Assembly (NCBI GenBank): GCA_964639245.1
Contig: CAZXCU010000001.1
Span: forward strand, 1,072,589-1,136,588
Length of the DNA stretch: 64,000 bases
Direction: 5' to 3'
DNA from: SB15 sp964639245
GTDB lineage: Bacteria > Chloroflexota > Anaerolineae > Aggregatilineales > J027
Under the pieces are notes generated by a model. The model saw nothing but the letters and a program-made list of their open reading frames with translations. It was not told the DNA's origin and did not search any database. The position numbers and the translations under genes were made by a program. Below are positions 49,123-60,800 of this stretch, piece after piece; the stretch's first letter is position 1; each line of letters begins with the position of its first letter.

Positions 49123-49292
49123 TCCGACGCATCGGATAGCATAGAATTGGCAAAATTGAATAATTCCACCCCTCACCCCAACCCCTCTCCCACAAGGAGC
49201 GAGGGGCTAGATGAGCCATTCTGACCTTTGAGAAACTTTTGTCCCCCCTCTCCATTCATTGGAGAGGGGGTTGGGGGGTGAGGTCAGAAAAA
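49123..49292. repeat. Non-coding region with large inverted repeats
   Basis: No gene is seen. CCCCCTCTCCA (49244-49254) and TGGAGAGGGGG (49260-49270) form a perfect 11-bp stem. A wider imperfect inverted repeat pairs CCTCACCCCAACCCCTCTCC (49171-49190) with the G-rich strand up to 49283. It probably ends the lipoprotein transcript and belongs to the common G/C-rich dispersed repeats. Confidence 0.55.
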
Positions 49293-49436
49293 TAATGGAC
49301 AAATCAATTAAAAACCAAATGATTGCGGACAGCATGTATGCTGTCCCTACGAGAAATACACCTGTAGGGACGGGATATATCCCGTCCGCTAAAGCAAAAG
49401 TTGGATTCATTTAAAGTCTAATTGCCTTGTCCATAA
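49293..49436. mobile_element. MITE-like element, copy 3
   Basis: 144 bp; ends TAATGGACAAATCAATTA and TAATTGCCTTGTCCATAA. It is nearly identical to copy 2 except for a short insertion (AAAGC) after the second palindrome. Internal hairpins GGACAGCATGTATGCTGTCC and GGACGGGATATATCCCGTCC are kept. It lies upstream of the giant repeat-protein gene. Confidence 0.88.
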
Positions 49437-49706
49437 GTATAATGCAAAAAAAGGTGTTAAATACCTCAAATTGCGTAGCCCGAAAAATCCCGTTTTTCAC
49501 CAAAAAATTGCACATAAAACCCTATTAATTTGAAGAGTGTAAGTTTTTTTCTTTATACCCTTTGCCGTATTGTCTGCATCCCTCACATGAGAAACCTGTG
49601 AATCGCCGCATGAATTGTTATAAATATAAGACAATGTTTTTCATTTTGACTCAGGTAACGTACAATTGAGGCAGAATTATGAGACCCATATCATGGGGGA
49701 CACATC
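49437..49706 (+). promoter_or_regulatory. AT-rich leader of the giant repeat-protein gene
   Basis: No gene is seen in these 270 bases. TACAAT at 49661-49666 is a fair -10 box, but no good -35 stands at 17 bases. A GGGGGA ribosome-binding site ends 7 bases before the ATG at 49707. CCCGAAAAATCCCGTTTTTCACC has a small inverted repeat (GAAAAA/TTTTTC). Confidence 0.4.
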
Positions 49707-52700
49707 ATGTCCAAAAACTTTTTTAAGTTAAGGCTAGCTCTTGTTTTTTTGGTTATCTTGAGCCTTTTGTCGTCGAATATCTTTATGGTCTCGGCTCAAG
49801 ACCCGTCTGGTGGTGACTCGGAAGAGGAGGGTGAGAACACCGACCAGCAACAGGAGGAAGAAGAGGAAGAAACGCCCAGTACGGGAACTGGCGGACGCAC
49901 GGGGACTACCTCGTCCGGCAGGGGTCGCACGCAGCCACCTTCCTTACAAACAGTGTTGCAGCTTCCCTTGTGCGAAACACTGACCTTCACTTCGCCTCCT
50001 ATCGGCTTGGATTTCCGTGCTTTTACACAGGAAATTGGCTATTCATGGACAGCTGAACCGAACACTGCGGTGCAGCGCGATTTATTTGTCTATGACATCA
50101 CCAAAGGCAGTGGGCAGTTGCCCTTGTTCCAGTTGGTGAATCAAGTCTCCAATGTTCTGTTTGGTTGGCGCGGGAATCTCCTACGTGTACCGGGGCGACA
50201 AGCATCTTTGCCCAATCAGCCGCTTGTGATTCCCGGTAATGGACAGGCTTCGTTTAATCCATTTCAGGTGGCAGCGCCCCAGATTGCGGGGGTTCCCCAG
50301 TTCTATAACATGGTGCTGGTGTTCTCCGATTCCAGTGGGCAGGCGATTTGCCGAAGTGGAAACAACAACTGGGTTGGCGCGGTGGTGGATGCCAATGGCG
50401 TACCCCTCGTATGCGGCTCGAATAACCTTGCTGATTTGCTTACCGAATGTCGCGCAGCCGCACAAGGCGCAGGCGGCCCCGGTGGTGCAGCCCCCGCAAG
50501 CGGTAGCGGTGGTTCGGGCGGCTCAAGCGGTGGTGGTACTGGCGGTGGCCCCGGCCCCACCGATGCAGATGGCGATGGTTTTACCTCGCTGATAGACTGT
50601 AACGATGCGAATCCAGCAATTAATCCCGGCGCGGCTGACCTGACCGTTGACGGGGTTGACCAGAACTGCGATGGCGTAGATGGCCCTCCGGCAGTCGACG
50701 CGGACGGTGATGGTTTTGCGCCTCCAGCAGACTGTAACGATGCGAACGCGGCGATTAACCCCGGTGCGGCAGACCTGACCGTTGACGGTACAGACCAGAA
50801 CTGCGACGGCGTAGACGGCCCTCCGGCAGTCGACGCGGACGGTGATGGTTTTGCGCCTCCAGCAGACTGTANNNNNNNNNNNNNNNNNNNNNNNNNNNNN
50901 NNNNNNNNNNNNNNNNNNNNNNNNNNNNNNNNNNNNNNNNNNNNNNNNNNNNNNNNNNNNNNNNNNNNNNNGGCCCTCCGGCAGTCGACGCGGACGGTGA
51001 TGGTTTTGCGCCTCCAGCAGACTGTAACGATGCGAACGCGGCGATTAACCCCGGTGCGGCAGACCTGACCGTTGACGGCACAGACCAAAACTGCGACGGC
51101 GTAGACGGCCCTCCGGCAGTCGACGCAGATGGTGATGGTTTTTCACCTCCGGCAGACTGTAACGATGCGAATGCGGCGATTAATCCCGCAGCAGCTGACC
51201 TCACTGTGGATGGGGTTGACCAAAACTGCGACGGCGTAGATGGCCCGCCCGGTTCCGATACGGATGGTGATGGGATTGCGAATGGGGTAGATGCCTGTCC
51301 CTTGCAGCCCGGTCTTGCCTTCCCGAATCCCTTGGGCAATGGCTGCCCCGATTTTGACGGCGACCTTGTGCCAGATCCGGTAGATGGCTGCCCGACTCAA
51401 GCGGGTGTGCTGCCTTCAGGGTGTCCTGATGGTGACGGCGACGGTGTACCGGACAGCAGCGATTTGTGTCCGGCGATTCCCGGCGTAGCCCCCACGGGTT
51501 GTCCGGCGGGTGACCAAGACGGGGATGGCATTGGCGATGCGCTGGATGCTTGCGACACCCAACCGGGGGCGGCACATCCGAATCCAGCCGCAAATGGCTG
51601 TCCCGATTTTGACGCGGATGGGCAACCTGACCCGATTGATGCCTGCGTGACTGCGCCGGGTATTGCGTATCCCTCCAATCCAGCCGGGAACGGCTGTCCT
51701 GATGCGGATGCGACAGGCGGGCCGGATGGTATCCCGGACGTAGTGGACAACTGCCCCGCCAACAACAACCCGACCCAACAAGATACCGATGGGGATGGGA
51801 CGGGGGATACCTGCGATCCCTTACCGACAGGCTGCGGCAGCCCTGAACATACCGTCAATATTCCGGGCGGGGTTGAACCTCCGGGAACGACGGATCAAAC
51901 GGCAGCCGGGCCAAACTTTACTCCTGTCGAATGTACAGACCGCAATTTGAATATCTACGGTGATGACAACAACAACACCTTGAATGGTGCGGGTTTCAAC
52001 GATGATATTTACGGCGGTTTGGGCAACGACACGCTCAATGGCAACGCGGGCGATGACCGTTTGGACGGTGGCGCAGGCAACGACAACCTGAACGGCGGAA
52101 CGGGAACGGATACTGCCGTCGTGCAGCTCATTCAACCTGCCGAAAATGTCACCATCAACCTCGATTTAAGTGGGAATGGCACCGTCACGGGCGATCCTGC
52201 GGGCGTTGGTACCGATAACCTGACCAGCATTGAACGGGTTGAATCGACAGGTACAGCCGGGAACAACGTTTTCAATGTGACCAATCCGCTCACCGATGTG
52301 ATTGATGGTGCGGGCGGGAACGATACCCTCAACGTGACCCTGTTCGGGAACACAGGCGGAACAGCCAACTTTACCCTCGTGGGTGGGGCTGGCGGTGCGA
52401 ATGATGTTTCTGGTACGTTGGTGGGAACGGATACCTTCCTGAATATTACCACCTTGAACATTCGCGGGACTTCCAGTGCGGATGTTATCCAGGTCACAGA
52501 TGCCGGAAATAACGATGTCAACGGCTTGGGCGGAACAGACACCTACGCAATTGTGACGGGCAACAATGCTGATACCGCCGTGAATATGAACAACGGCAAT
52601 GGGACGGCTGCCGGTGCGGACGTGGGGACAGACACCCTCACGAGCATCGAAAATGTCAGCACAGGCGCGGGGAATGATACGTTTAACATTTCCGATGCCA

Positions 52701-55700
52701 ACAACAACACCTTTGATGGCGGCGGCAACACCAACGACACCTACAACGGGACGATGGTCGGGACAAGCGGCGCGGTAACGATTAACCGTACCAGCCCCAC
52801 CGCAGCAACCGTCAATGGCGCTGGGATTGGCAACGACACCCTGAATAATATTGAAAATATCAATATTATCGGGTCGGCAGGCAACGACAGTTTCACAGTC
52901 AATGACACCAGCAGTAACACGATTACCGGTGGTGGCGGGACGGACAGCTACGCGATTCCAGCCCTCAGCAACAATCTCACCGTTGACCAGATCAATCCGC
53001 CACCGGGTGAAACCGTAACCATTACGGGCGCGGGCTTTGGCACGGATACGCTGATTGACATTGCCAACATCACGACCAGCAATGGCAACGACACCTTCCT
53101 GTTTGACACCATCCTGCCCACCGACAGAACACTCGACGCGGGCGGGAACACGGCGGCGGGCGACTTGTTCCAATATGACGGGGCCAACGCGGTCACGTTC
53201 AATATTGTGAATGGGACAGGCACGGTCACCGAAGGCGCAAACAGCGACAACCTTGCCAATTTTGAAAATTTCACCAGCGCGGGCGGGAATGACACCTTCA
53301 TCATTGATGACGCTGCCAACAACCTGCTAGATGCGGCGGGTGGTTTGCTGGATACCTACGATGCCAGCAGTTTTGCTACCGCCGGCACGGACAACATCAC
53401 GATTAACGTGACGGGTGGAACTGGCACGGCTTCCGGCGCTCCGGTGGGGTCAGATACGCTGACCGGATTTGAAATTTTCATCACGGGCGCGGGCGCGGAT
53501 ATTTTCCGCTTCGACTCGATTCCCAACGGCGGTGCAATTGATGGCAACGGCAATACCGACTTGTTCGAGTTCCTCGGCGGGTCGAATATTGCGATTACCC
53601 ATACCACGACCAGTGCCACCACCAGCAATGGGACGATTTTTGACGGCACAAATACCGCCAACTTCAATGATATTGAAAACTTCACCACTGCCGCAGGGAC
53701 AGATAGTGTAGACACCACCGATACCTTTGGTGTGGCGAATAATTTCAATGCGGGTGCCGGGATCGACTCCTACACCGTCAACACGGCAAGCGGCGCAGCC
53801 AATGTGACCGTGAACCTCAACAATGGGACAGGCACAGCCACCGGAACGAACATCGGGACGGACACGCTGACGGGCTTTGAAAATATCGCCACGGCAGGTG
53901 GGAACGACACGATTACTCTGTTGACCAGCACAGCGGGCTTCTCCTATGGGACGATTAGCTCCGGCGTGGGCGATGATAACATTGCCATTACGGACAGTGG
54001 CGATAACGTCATTGACGGTGGTGCAGGCACGAATCTGCTGCATATTTTCGTGGACAGCGCTGCCCCGACCAACAATGTGGTTCTGGTCATGGCGGCAGGT
54101 AACGGAACGGCCTCCGGGGATGGCGTGGCGGTGACAAATGACACCCTGACCAGCATCAACCGGGTGGACATTACCGGGACAGCCGGCGCGGAAACCTTCA
54201 ATATTTCCGACAACACCAGCCAGACCATTACAGGCTTGGGCGGTTCGGATACCTACATTGCCACAGGTGCAACTAACGCAATTACCGTCACCCTCGATAC
54301 CAACAACGATGGCACCATTGCGGGCGCAGATACGGGAACAGACACCGTAGACAGCATCGAAAATGTGACCACCGGAACAGGCAACGACACCTTCAACCTG
54401 TTAGACGCGCAGGGACGTAATCTCGTGGCGCTGGCAGGGACGGATACCCATGTTTACACGGGAACAGCCAATGTCACCGTCAACAGCGTGGGCGGGAACG
54501 GCACCATTCAAATTGGCGCGGGTACAGACAACTTCACGGGCTTTGAAAACTTCACCACGGGCAGCGGCAATGATCGCTTTAACATGACCGATGCCAACAA
54601 CAACGTGGTGAATGCGGGTACAGGGACGGATGTTGCCAACATTACGATGGCAGCCACGGACGACGTAGAAATTTCCCGCACGGGCGCGAACGTGGTGGTG
54701 GATGACCTGACCGGCACAAGCACTGGCACGGACAACTACAACGATGTTGAATTTGTCAATATCACAGGCACGGCGGGCAACGACAATATTTTTGTCAATG
54801 ACACCAGCATCAACACCGTCAATGGTGGGGCTGGTACAGACAGCTATATTGCGGCGGCTCCAGTGGGTGCATCGCCATTAGGCGGGGCATACGACACGCC
54901 CTACAACCTTGCCGTGACGCTGAACGCCACCAACAATGGCACGGTCAGCGAAATCGGTGCTTTGGGCAATTTCTCTACGGATACCCTCAACAGCGTAGAA
55001 AATGTCACCACGGGTTCGGGCAACGATACCTTTAGCGCGGCCACGATTGCCGGACGGACATTTAACGCCGATGGGACAGGCGTGAACGCCGACACCGACA
55101 GCTATACCTACACGGGAACCGCCGATACCTTTGTGACGGGGGCGCTCTCCAACTACACGATTGAAGACACGGCGACGACCACCACCGATACGCTCCAGAA
55201 CTTTGAAAATATCACCACCAGCACAGGCGATGATGTTTTTGACTTCTCCGACACCGCAGGCCGCATTTTGGATGCAGGTGGGAACACCGCCGTCGGGGAT
55301 GCGTATTTGTACAGTGGTAACAACGTGACCTTCACGATTGACAACAACGTCACCGTGGATGATGGCTTCGGTTTCTCCGATGAACTGCGGAATTTTGAGG
55401 ACTACGGCACTGCGCCGGGCAATGTCAACAGCTTCTTTGACATCTACCTCGACCAGATTAACGAGTTCTATACGCTGGATGCACGGGCGACCACAGGCAA
55501 CGTGACCTTCCGCTTCTTCAACAGCACCTTTGCCAATCCTGATGTGGCTGCACCCTTCCACGGGGTGGAAATTCTGGTCAGCGAAGGCGCGGCGGTCAAT
55601 TCGACGCTCGATTTCTCCAGTGCAACCATTCCGCACAACGTGAATGTGGACTTGGCGAACACCACCGACCAGCAGGCAATTTTTGGTGCATTGAGCAACT

Positions 55701-58078
55701 TCCGTCTGAAATTGACGGCGGGCTTTAATGTCAAAAATGTCATCGGGACGCAGCAAAGCGACACCATTCTGGGCAACAATCTCGCCAACAACATTGATGC
55801 AAGCGGCGGTAATGACCTCGTGCGCGGCAGTGGGGGTGACGATACCCTGACCGGTGGCGCGGGTGTGGATACGATTGATGAAAGCACCGCCACGGCGGGG
55901 GTCAACATCAACTTGACCACCAACACCGCCACAGGGACGAGCATCGGCAACGATACCCTGAGTGGGCTTGAAAATATTGTCGGCAGCAATTTTGACGATA
56001 CGCTCATCGGGAGCGCGGATGCCAACACCATTGAAGGCAACGGCGGGAACGATACGCTGGAAGGCCGTGCCGGAACCGACAATCTGACGGGTGGCGCGGG
56101 CAACGATACCATGTATGGTGGTGCGGGCGATGATACGCTTGACGGTCAAGAAGGCGTGGATACCGTGTTCGGTGGGTCGAACAATGAAGGGGTGGTGGAC
56201 GGCAACGACACCATTACCGACAGCGGCACCAGCGGCGGTGACACCATTTACGGTGGGAATCGCAACACATCCACTTCTGGCGCAGACGGCAACGATACGA
56301 TTAGCTTCACCAATGGCACAGCCGGACGCACGGTCTACGGTGGGAATCAAAACGCCGCCGGAACAACCGGGAACGACGGTACGGACACCATTTCCGACAC
56401 CAGTAGCGCTGCCGATGTTATTTACGGCGGGAACAACAATGTTGGTGGGACGGGCAATGATCTGGGTGACGCTGTGACCTTGAGCAATGTGTCTGGCAAC
56501 GGCAACACTGTTTACGGCGATAACTCCAATGCAGGGGCGGCTTCCGGCGATGGTGGTGCGGACAATATTGTTGTGAGCGAAAGCAACAACAACACCATCT
56601 ACGGCGGGAACAACAATCTGGGCGGAACAGGCAACACCGATCTGGGCGACCAGATTACCGTTGATAATGCCAACGGCAATACCGTCTATGGTGGGAACAA
56701 CAACCTCGCTGGAACTGGCAACAACGACGCGGATGACAACATTCTCATCAGCAATGCCAGCACCAATAACACCGTCGCAGGCGGGAACAACAACGTCGGC
56801 GGGGCGGGTACAGACGCGGGCGATACCATCCTGAACAGTGGCGCGGGCAACACCACCATCTATGGTGGGAATACCAACGCCAGTGGGGCAGGGATTTGTA
56901 CAGGCGCGGCCTGTTCCGACGGTGCGGACAATATCACCGATGTCTCCGGCGCAAACGATGCCATCTATGGTGGGAACAACAACACCAATGGCGTTGGGAA
57001 CGATGCTGGCGATACGATTGACGTGGTTGGCTCGAACAACACGGGTATTTACGGCGGTAACTTGAACACGGGCGCTGGCACAGGGACAGACGGCGGCGAC
57101 AGCTTTAATATAGTTGCAGGCAGCAACAATGTTTATGGCGGTAACGCGAATAACAGTGGTCTGTGTACCGGTGGCGCATGTAACGACGGCGCGGATACGC
57201 TCGGTGTCTTGGGCGACAACAACACCATTGCAGGTGGGAACAACAACACGCTTGGCGATGGCGATGATGTGGGCGACCAGATTACCCTCAATTCCGGTGG
57301 CAATACCGTCTCCGGTGGGAATATCAACTCCGGCGCGGGTACGGGCGATGATGGCAGCGATGTCATCAACAACACGATTGTCGGTACAACCGGGAATACC
57401 ATCTACGGTGGGAATACCAACAACAGTGCCGTTTGCGGCATTGGGCTGACCTGCGATGATGCGGGCGACACCATCACCGACACCAACGCCAACGCGGACA
57501 CCATCTTTGGTGGGAACAATAATATCGCGGGTACAGGCAACAATACGGGCGGTGATACCATTACCCTCAATCTCGATGGCACAGCTGGCAACACCGTTGC
57601 GGGTGGGAACAACAATGCGGGCGGTCTGGGAACAGACGCTGGCAACGACACCATCACCGACAACAACGGCGTAAGCGATACCATCTTTGGTGGGAACGTC
57701 AATCAGACGGTGGGTTGTACGGCAGGTACGTGCAGCGACACCGGCAATGATACCATCACCCTCAACGAAAATGTTGGCGCAGGGAACAATGGTAACGTGG
57801 TTGTGGCGGGCAATAACAACACGGGCGGTAGCGGTGACGATACTGGCAACGATGTTATTATTGACCTGACGAACCAGATTGACCAACTCTACACCGGGAA
57901 TACCAATGCGGGCGCGGCTGCCGGGAATGATACGGGCGACAACCAGTTGAATTCCACCGACACCGCCAACGATGTTTACTGCGTGGGGCATCAGGGAACG
58001 AACGGCACCAACACAGGCACAAATACAGCCAATGTCGGTGCAGGCGATACCGAAGCACCACTCTGTGCAGACTCGTAA
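49707..58078 (+). CDS. Giant secreted multi-repeat protein (MopE, TSP3, RTX-like, YGGNNN repeats)
   Basis: One gene of about 2,790 codons as drawn, broken only by a 100-N gap that shifts the apparent frame; frames on both sides encode the same repeat and join. Order: signal peptide (cleavage near residue 30, VSAQ), acidic Glu-rich stretch, a 240-residue unknown domain, a Gly/Ser linker, MopE-type metal-binding repeats of 45 residues (CNDANxAINPGAADLTVDG), thrombospondin type-3 repeats (DxDGDGxxD), one classical RTX block (GGLGNDTLNGNAGDD near 52020), 14 or so RTX-like modules of about 80 residues (GTDTLTxxENxxTGxGNDTF), and 19-20 C-terminal YGGNNN repeats. Extracellular calcium and perhaps copper binding is expected. 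No C-terminal anchor is seen. A terminator follows. Confidence 0.88.
50598..51200 (+). repeat. Tandem 135-bp repeats encoding MopE-type metal-binding motifs
   Basis: The TGT codon opening each unit falls at 50598, 50733, 50868, then after the gap at 51023 and 51158: an exact 135-bp period on both sides. Units are almost identical (CNDAN, NPGAADLTVDG, DQNCDGVDGPPAV, DADGDGF). Near-identity explains the assembly break; the true unit number is unknown. Confidence 0.93.
50872..50971. other. Assembly gap of 100 N
   Basis: Exactly 100 Ns, the standard length for a gap of unknown size, placed inside the 135-bp tandem repeats. The repeat phase before and after differs by 20 bases, so the gap length is not real and the frame break is artificial. 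Confidence 0.98.
56245..58075 (+). repeat. C-terminal array of 19-20 YGGNNN repeats
   Basis: Consensus about 28-34 residues: [IV]YGGNNNxxGTGxDxGDxIxxxxxxxNT. GGN-type starts are at about 56248, 56336, 56430, 56513, 56600, 56686, 56774, 56860, 56962, 57048, 57131, 57226, 57308, 57402, 57502, 57594, 57682, 57797 and 57891; a 20th, degenerate unit (VYCVGHQ) ends the protein. Units 8, 11, 14, 17 and 20 contain two cysteines each. Confidence 0.85.
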
Positions 58079-58100
58079 GCACTTCTGAAATTTCTAAAAC

Positions 58101-58131
58101 AGGGGCGTTCGCAAGAGCGCCTCTTTTTTTC
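58101..58131 (+). terminator. Terminator after the giant gene
   Basis: AGGGGCG (58101-58107) pairs with CGCCTCT (58118-58124, one G-T pair) and runs into seven T. Confidence 0.8.
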
Positions 58132-58159
58132 GCTATAATACAAGCAAAAGGAGCGTGCC

Positions 58160-59125
58160 ATGCCCATTCGCAGCATCAAAAATCAATATCGTGGTATCAA
58201 CCCTCACTTGCACAGTTTTTGGCAGGCGGAAAGAGAATGGGGGAATTTTCATAATCCCTATATTAATCAGTTAATTATTGCGCTGCGTCCCATTTTGGTT
58301 CCCATCGGCTATACGGTGAAATTTGAGGATGCAATCCAGATACGGCGTGTCAGTGAATTGGAAGATGATGAGCTAAAACGCCACGAATCTGATATGACCA
58401 TTTATGACGTTACACCGTCCCGTTACATGCAGCAGAGGGAACGCACACCCCACCTAACGGGATTAGTCATGCCTAAAATTGAATTTTTACCCGAAAAAGC
58501 CAGCCTTAAAAAACCATATCAAGCGGTGGCTATTTATAAACGTCAACAAGAGCAACGACCCATTGTCTGGATAGAATTGCTCTCACCCTCTAATAAATTA
58601 GGCGGTCAAGACCGACGGGATTATATAGACAAACGGCAAGACATCATTGATAGCGGCATTATTTTTGTTGAAATTGATTTTTTACATGAATATCGTCCTG
58701 CCTTTGAAAATTTGCCAGATTACAGCAGTAAACAGCGAAATTCACATCCCTATCGCATCGTTCTCATTGAGCCTGAAGTCGAAGGGCGGGTGTCTATTAA
58801 TGAGTTTGATGCGGATGATCCCATTCCCACCGTGAATATTCCTTTAAGTGGGGCAGAAGTGCTGGCCTTCGATTTTGATAAACCCTATCAAAAACAATTT
58901 GAAGAAATGGTATATGGCTTAGAACAAGTCGATTACGCTCAATTACCCCTACGGTTTAATCGCTACAGCGAAGCTGACCAACTCCGCATTGTGAATCGGA
59001 TGCTCACCATCCTAGAAGCCGTCCAACAAGGGCAAGATTTGGAACAAGCCCCCTTACCGCTTTTGCCTGCCCCCACCACCCTTGAGGAAGGACTCAAACA
59101 ACTAGAATCCCGCCGCAAAACTTGA
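58160..59125 (+). CDS. DUF4058 family protein
   Basis: A 321-residue soluble protein of DUF4058, a family frequent in Chloroflexota, cyanobacteria and planctomycetes, of unknown function. The conserved features are GINPHLHSFWQAEREWGNFHNPYI at the start, RRVSELED, VWIELLSPSNK, the RRDYIDKRQDIIDSGIIFVEIDFL stretch (PD-(D/E)xK nuclease-like layout of Glu-Leu-Ser-Pro and Lys-Arg), and a C-terminal LPLRFNRYSEADQLRI. Some workers class such proteins near restriction-like nucleases; I treat that as a guess. An AAAAGGAG site supports the start. Confidence 0.88.
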   Translation: MPIRSIKNQYRGINPHLHSFWQAEREWGNFHNPYINQLIIALRPILVPIGYTVKFEDAIQIRRVSELEDDELKRHESDMTIYDVTPSRYMQQRERTPHLTGLVMPKIEFLPEKASLKKPYQAVAIYKRQQEQRPIVWIELLSPSNKLGGQDRRDYIDKRQDIIDSGIIFVEIDFLHEYRPAFENLPDYSSKQRNSHPYRIVLIEPEVEGRVSINEFDADDPIPTVNIPLSGAEVLAFDFDKPYQKQFEEMVYGLEQVDYAQLPLRFNRYSEADQLRIVNRMLTILEAVQQGQDLEQAPLPLLPAPTTLEEGLKQLESRRKT

Positions 59126-59155
59126 TACACTACCCCGCCGTTTAAGGACAACCAC

Positions 59156-60040
59156 ATGACTTTTCAACCACGGACTTTTAATATCAATGGCGAAGAACGC
59201 GCCGACACCACCTACCGCACCGCGATTATTGAGCATTTAACCGGGATTCAGGATAAAACCTTCATTGATTTGGGTTGTGCAGATGGCTTTGAAGCCTATA
59301 CAGTGGCGCTGCATGGGGCAAAAGAAGCGCTGGGGGTAGAAGGCCGCCCCGAACTGCTAGAAATGGCACAGCAGGCCGCCGCGCACTTGGGCGTAGCGGA
59401 TAAAACCCGTTTTGAAAATTATGATGTGCGGGCGATTGATGAAGTCGGCTTAAAAAAATATGATGTGGTATTGCATTTCGGGTTATTGTATCACTTAGAA
59501 AATCCGTTTAATCATCTCAAGCGGGTACGGAATATCTGCAAGGGCGATTTGCTCATGGAAACGCAAATTGCCCCGCTCACTTTTGAGGGTGCGGAACGTA
59601 GCCAGATTGACCACCTCAGCGATTTAACACAGGTTACTTTGGATGGCGTGCCGTTTGAAGGACGGGCATTGGAATATGTCACGCGGGATTATGCACTGGG
59701 GATTGGCAGCCTAGACCGCCGCTTGGTTTTCTGGATGACCGTTGCTAGCATCGAAAAAGCGCTTGATTTAGCCGGGTTTGATGTGCTGCTGACCGTGCAT
59801 AACGACCCACCCCCGGCACTCGAACCGTGGTCGAGTTTGCTAGGGCATAATCAGAAACGGCTTAAAGCGCTTTTTCATGCCCGTGTCCGTGAACCCGAAA
59901 AAAATATTCCGGTTGAAAAAAGCACCGTGAAGGGCTTGTACAGCGCACCCTATTCCTATCGCAATATGACCGGAGTGCGACGGGCGCGGCGCTGGCTGCT
60001 GCATCGGCTGATGTGGTCATGGCGGGAATGGTTGACTTAA
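59156..60040 (+). CDS. SAM-dependent methyltransferase (DUF1698 / CmoB-like)
   Basis: A 294-residue class I methyltransferase with motif I FIDLGCADGFEAYTVALHG, motif II ALGVEGRPELLEMA, and a GLLYHLENPFNHLKRV stretch recalling the CmoB/DUF1698 group, which works on tRNA wobble uridine or on lipids and glycans. The C-terminal 60 residues are basic (RVREPEKNIP, RRARRWLLHRL). The substrate is not evident. The start has AAGGACAACC upstream, 30 bases after the DUF4058 gene. The Rhs cassette debris begins right after its stop codon. Confidence 0.85.
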   Translation: MTFQPRTFNINGEERADTTYRTAIIEHLTGIQDKTFIDLGCADGFEAYTVALHGAKEALGVEGRPELLEMAQQAAAHLGVADKTRFENYDVRAIDEVGLKKYDVVLHFGLLYHLENPFNHLKRVRNICKGDLLMETQIAPLTFEGAERSQIDHLSDLTQVTLDGVPFEGRALEYVTRDYALGIGSLDRRLVFWMTVASIEKALDLAGFDVLLTVHNDPPPALEPWSSLLGHNQKRLKALFHARVREPEKNIPVEKSTVKGLYSAPYSYRNMTGVRRARRWLLHRLMWSWREWLT

Positions 60041-60084
60041 AAGTCTGAAAATTCGGAATTTTCGCCTGTAGGGGCGGGTTCTAA

Positions 60085-60786
60085 AGAGGCGGAACCGGCG
60101 AACACACCGATTCCGTCACCTTCCTGACGATTGACGGCGAAGTCATTGAAACCACCCACGACCACCCCTTCTACACCCTTGAACGGGGGTGGACAGCCGT
60201 TGAAAACCTCCAACCCGGCGACCACATCCTCCAATCCGATGGCACATACGGCGTGGTCGAAGCCGTCAGCGCCACGATGCTCAGCCAGCCGATGTTCAAC
60301 CTCAGCGTGGACACCGCCCATACCTTCTTCGTCGGCGAAGGTCAATGGCTGGTGCATAATGCAACTTGTTCTTGGCCTTCTGACATGCCTATCACTCCAG
60401 AAGGTGAAAATTTAGCGAATCTTGCTGATGAGGCTCACGAACAAGCCTTTTGGACACATACCAGTGCTGTGACTGAATTTAATGGTGAAATTTATGTTAC
60501 AACAAATGGTGGAGCGAGTAATGCAATTAGGGCAGATGTAAAAAAATGGGCGGATAATAAGGGATTTAATTATTTAGATAACGAATATAGTGTAAATCCG
60601 AAGTTACCAAAGGAACGTCCGCCTTCTTCGCTGACAAATGACCATGCTGAACAATATTTATACCATTACTTTAGCAGCAAAGGCGGTGTGGATATAATAG
60701 GTGTATCTGGCTCTCCATGTCCAAGTTGCCAATCCTTTTTTACGCCAGAGCGTGGTGTTCAAATTGTATATAATAAAAAAAATTAA
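60085..60786 (+). pseudogene. Start-less HINT / deaminase-toxin cassette 1 (Rhs or polymorphic-toxin C-terminus)
   Basis: The frame is open only from 60085 (a TAA lies at 60082) and has no credible start codon, so this is a displaced toxin C-terminus. It begins with a pretoxin HINT domain (GEHTDSVTFLTIDGEVIETT, HPFYTLERGW, LQPGDHIL, and the end AHTFFVGEGQWLVHNA). A roughly 140-residue toxin follows with a zinc-deaminase core: NDHAE (60640-60651) and PCPSC (60715-60729). The predicted toxin deaminates a nucleobase or similar target. The toxin part is AT-rich against a GC-rich HINT part, marking recent exchange. It may be silent, or used after recombination into a full Rhs gene. Confidence 0.8.
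60097..60240 (+). repeat. HINT-domain direct repeat, copy 1
   Basis: This 144-bp segment recurs at 61346-61489 with only about three base differences. It encodes GEHTDSVTF ... GDHILQSD. Repeats of this kind at the head of toxin C-termini allow replacement by recombination. Confidence 0.93.
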
Positions 60787-60800
60787 GGAGCATAAATAAG

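Noticed and set aside
50598..51200. CRISPR-like regular repeats
   Set aside because: The period is 135 bp with no unique spacers and it is coding (MopE-type motif).
50303..51339. Minus-strand frames crossing the N gap and the separate plus-strand frame end after the gap
   Set aside because: Products of the arbitrary 100-N length; the true plus-strand frame resumes at 50972.
54878..57991. Very long open frame (about 1,037 codons) on the minus strand
   Set aside because: It lies antisense to the giant repeat gene and its openness follows from the repetitive, biased codons of that gene; it has no signal, family motif or ribosome-binding site.
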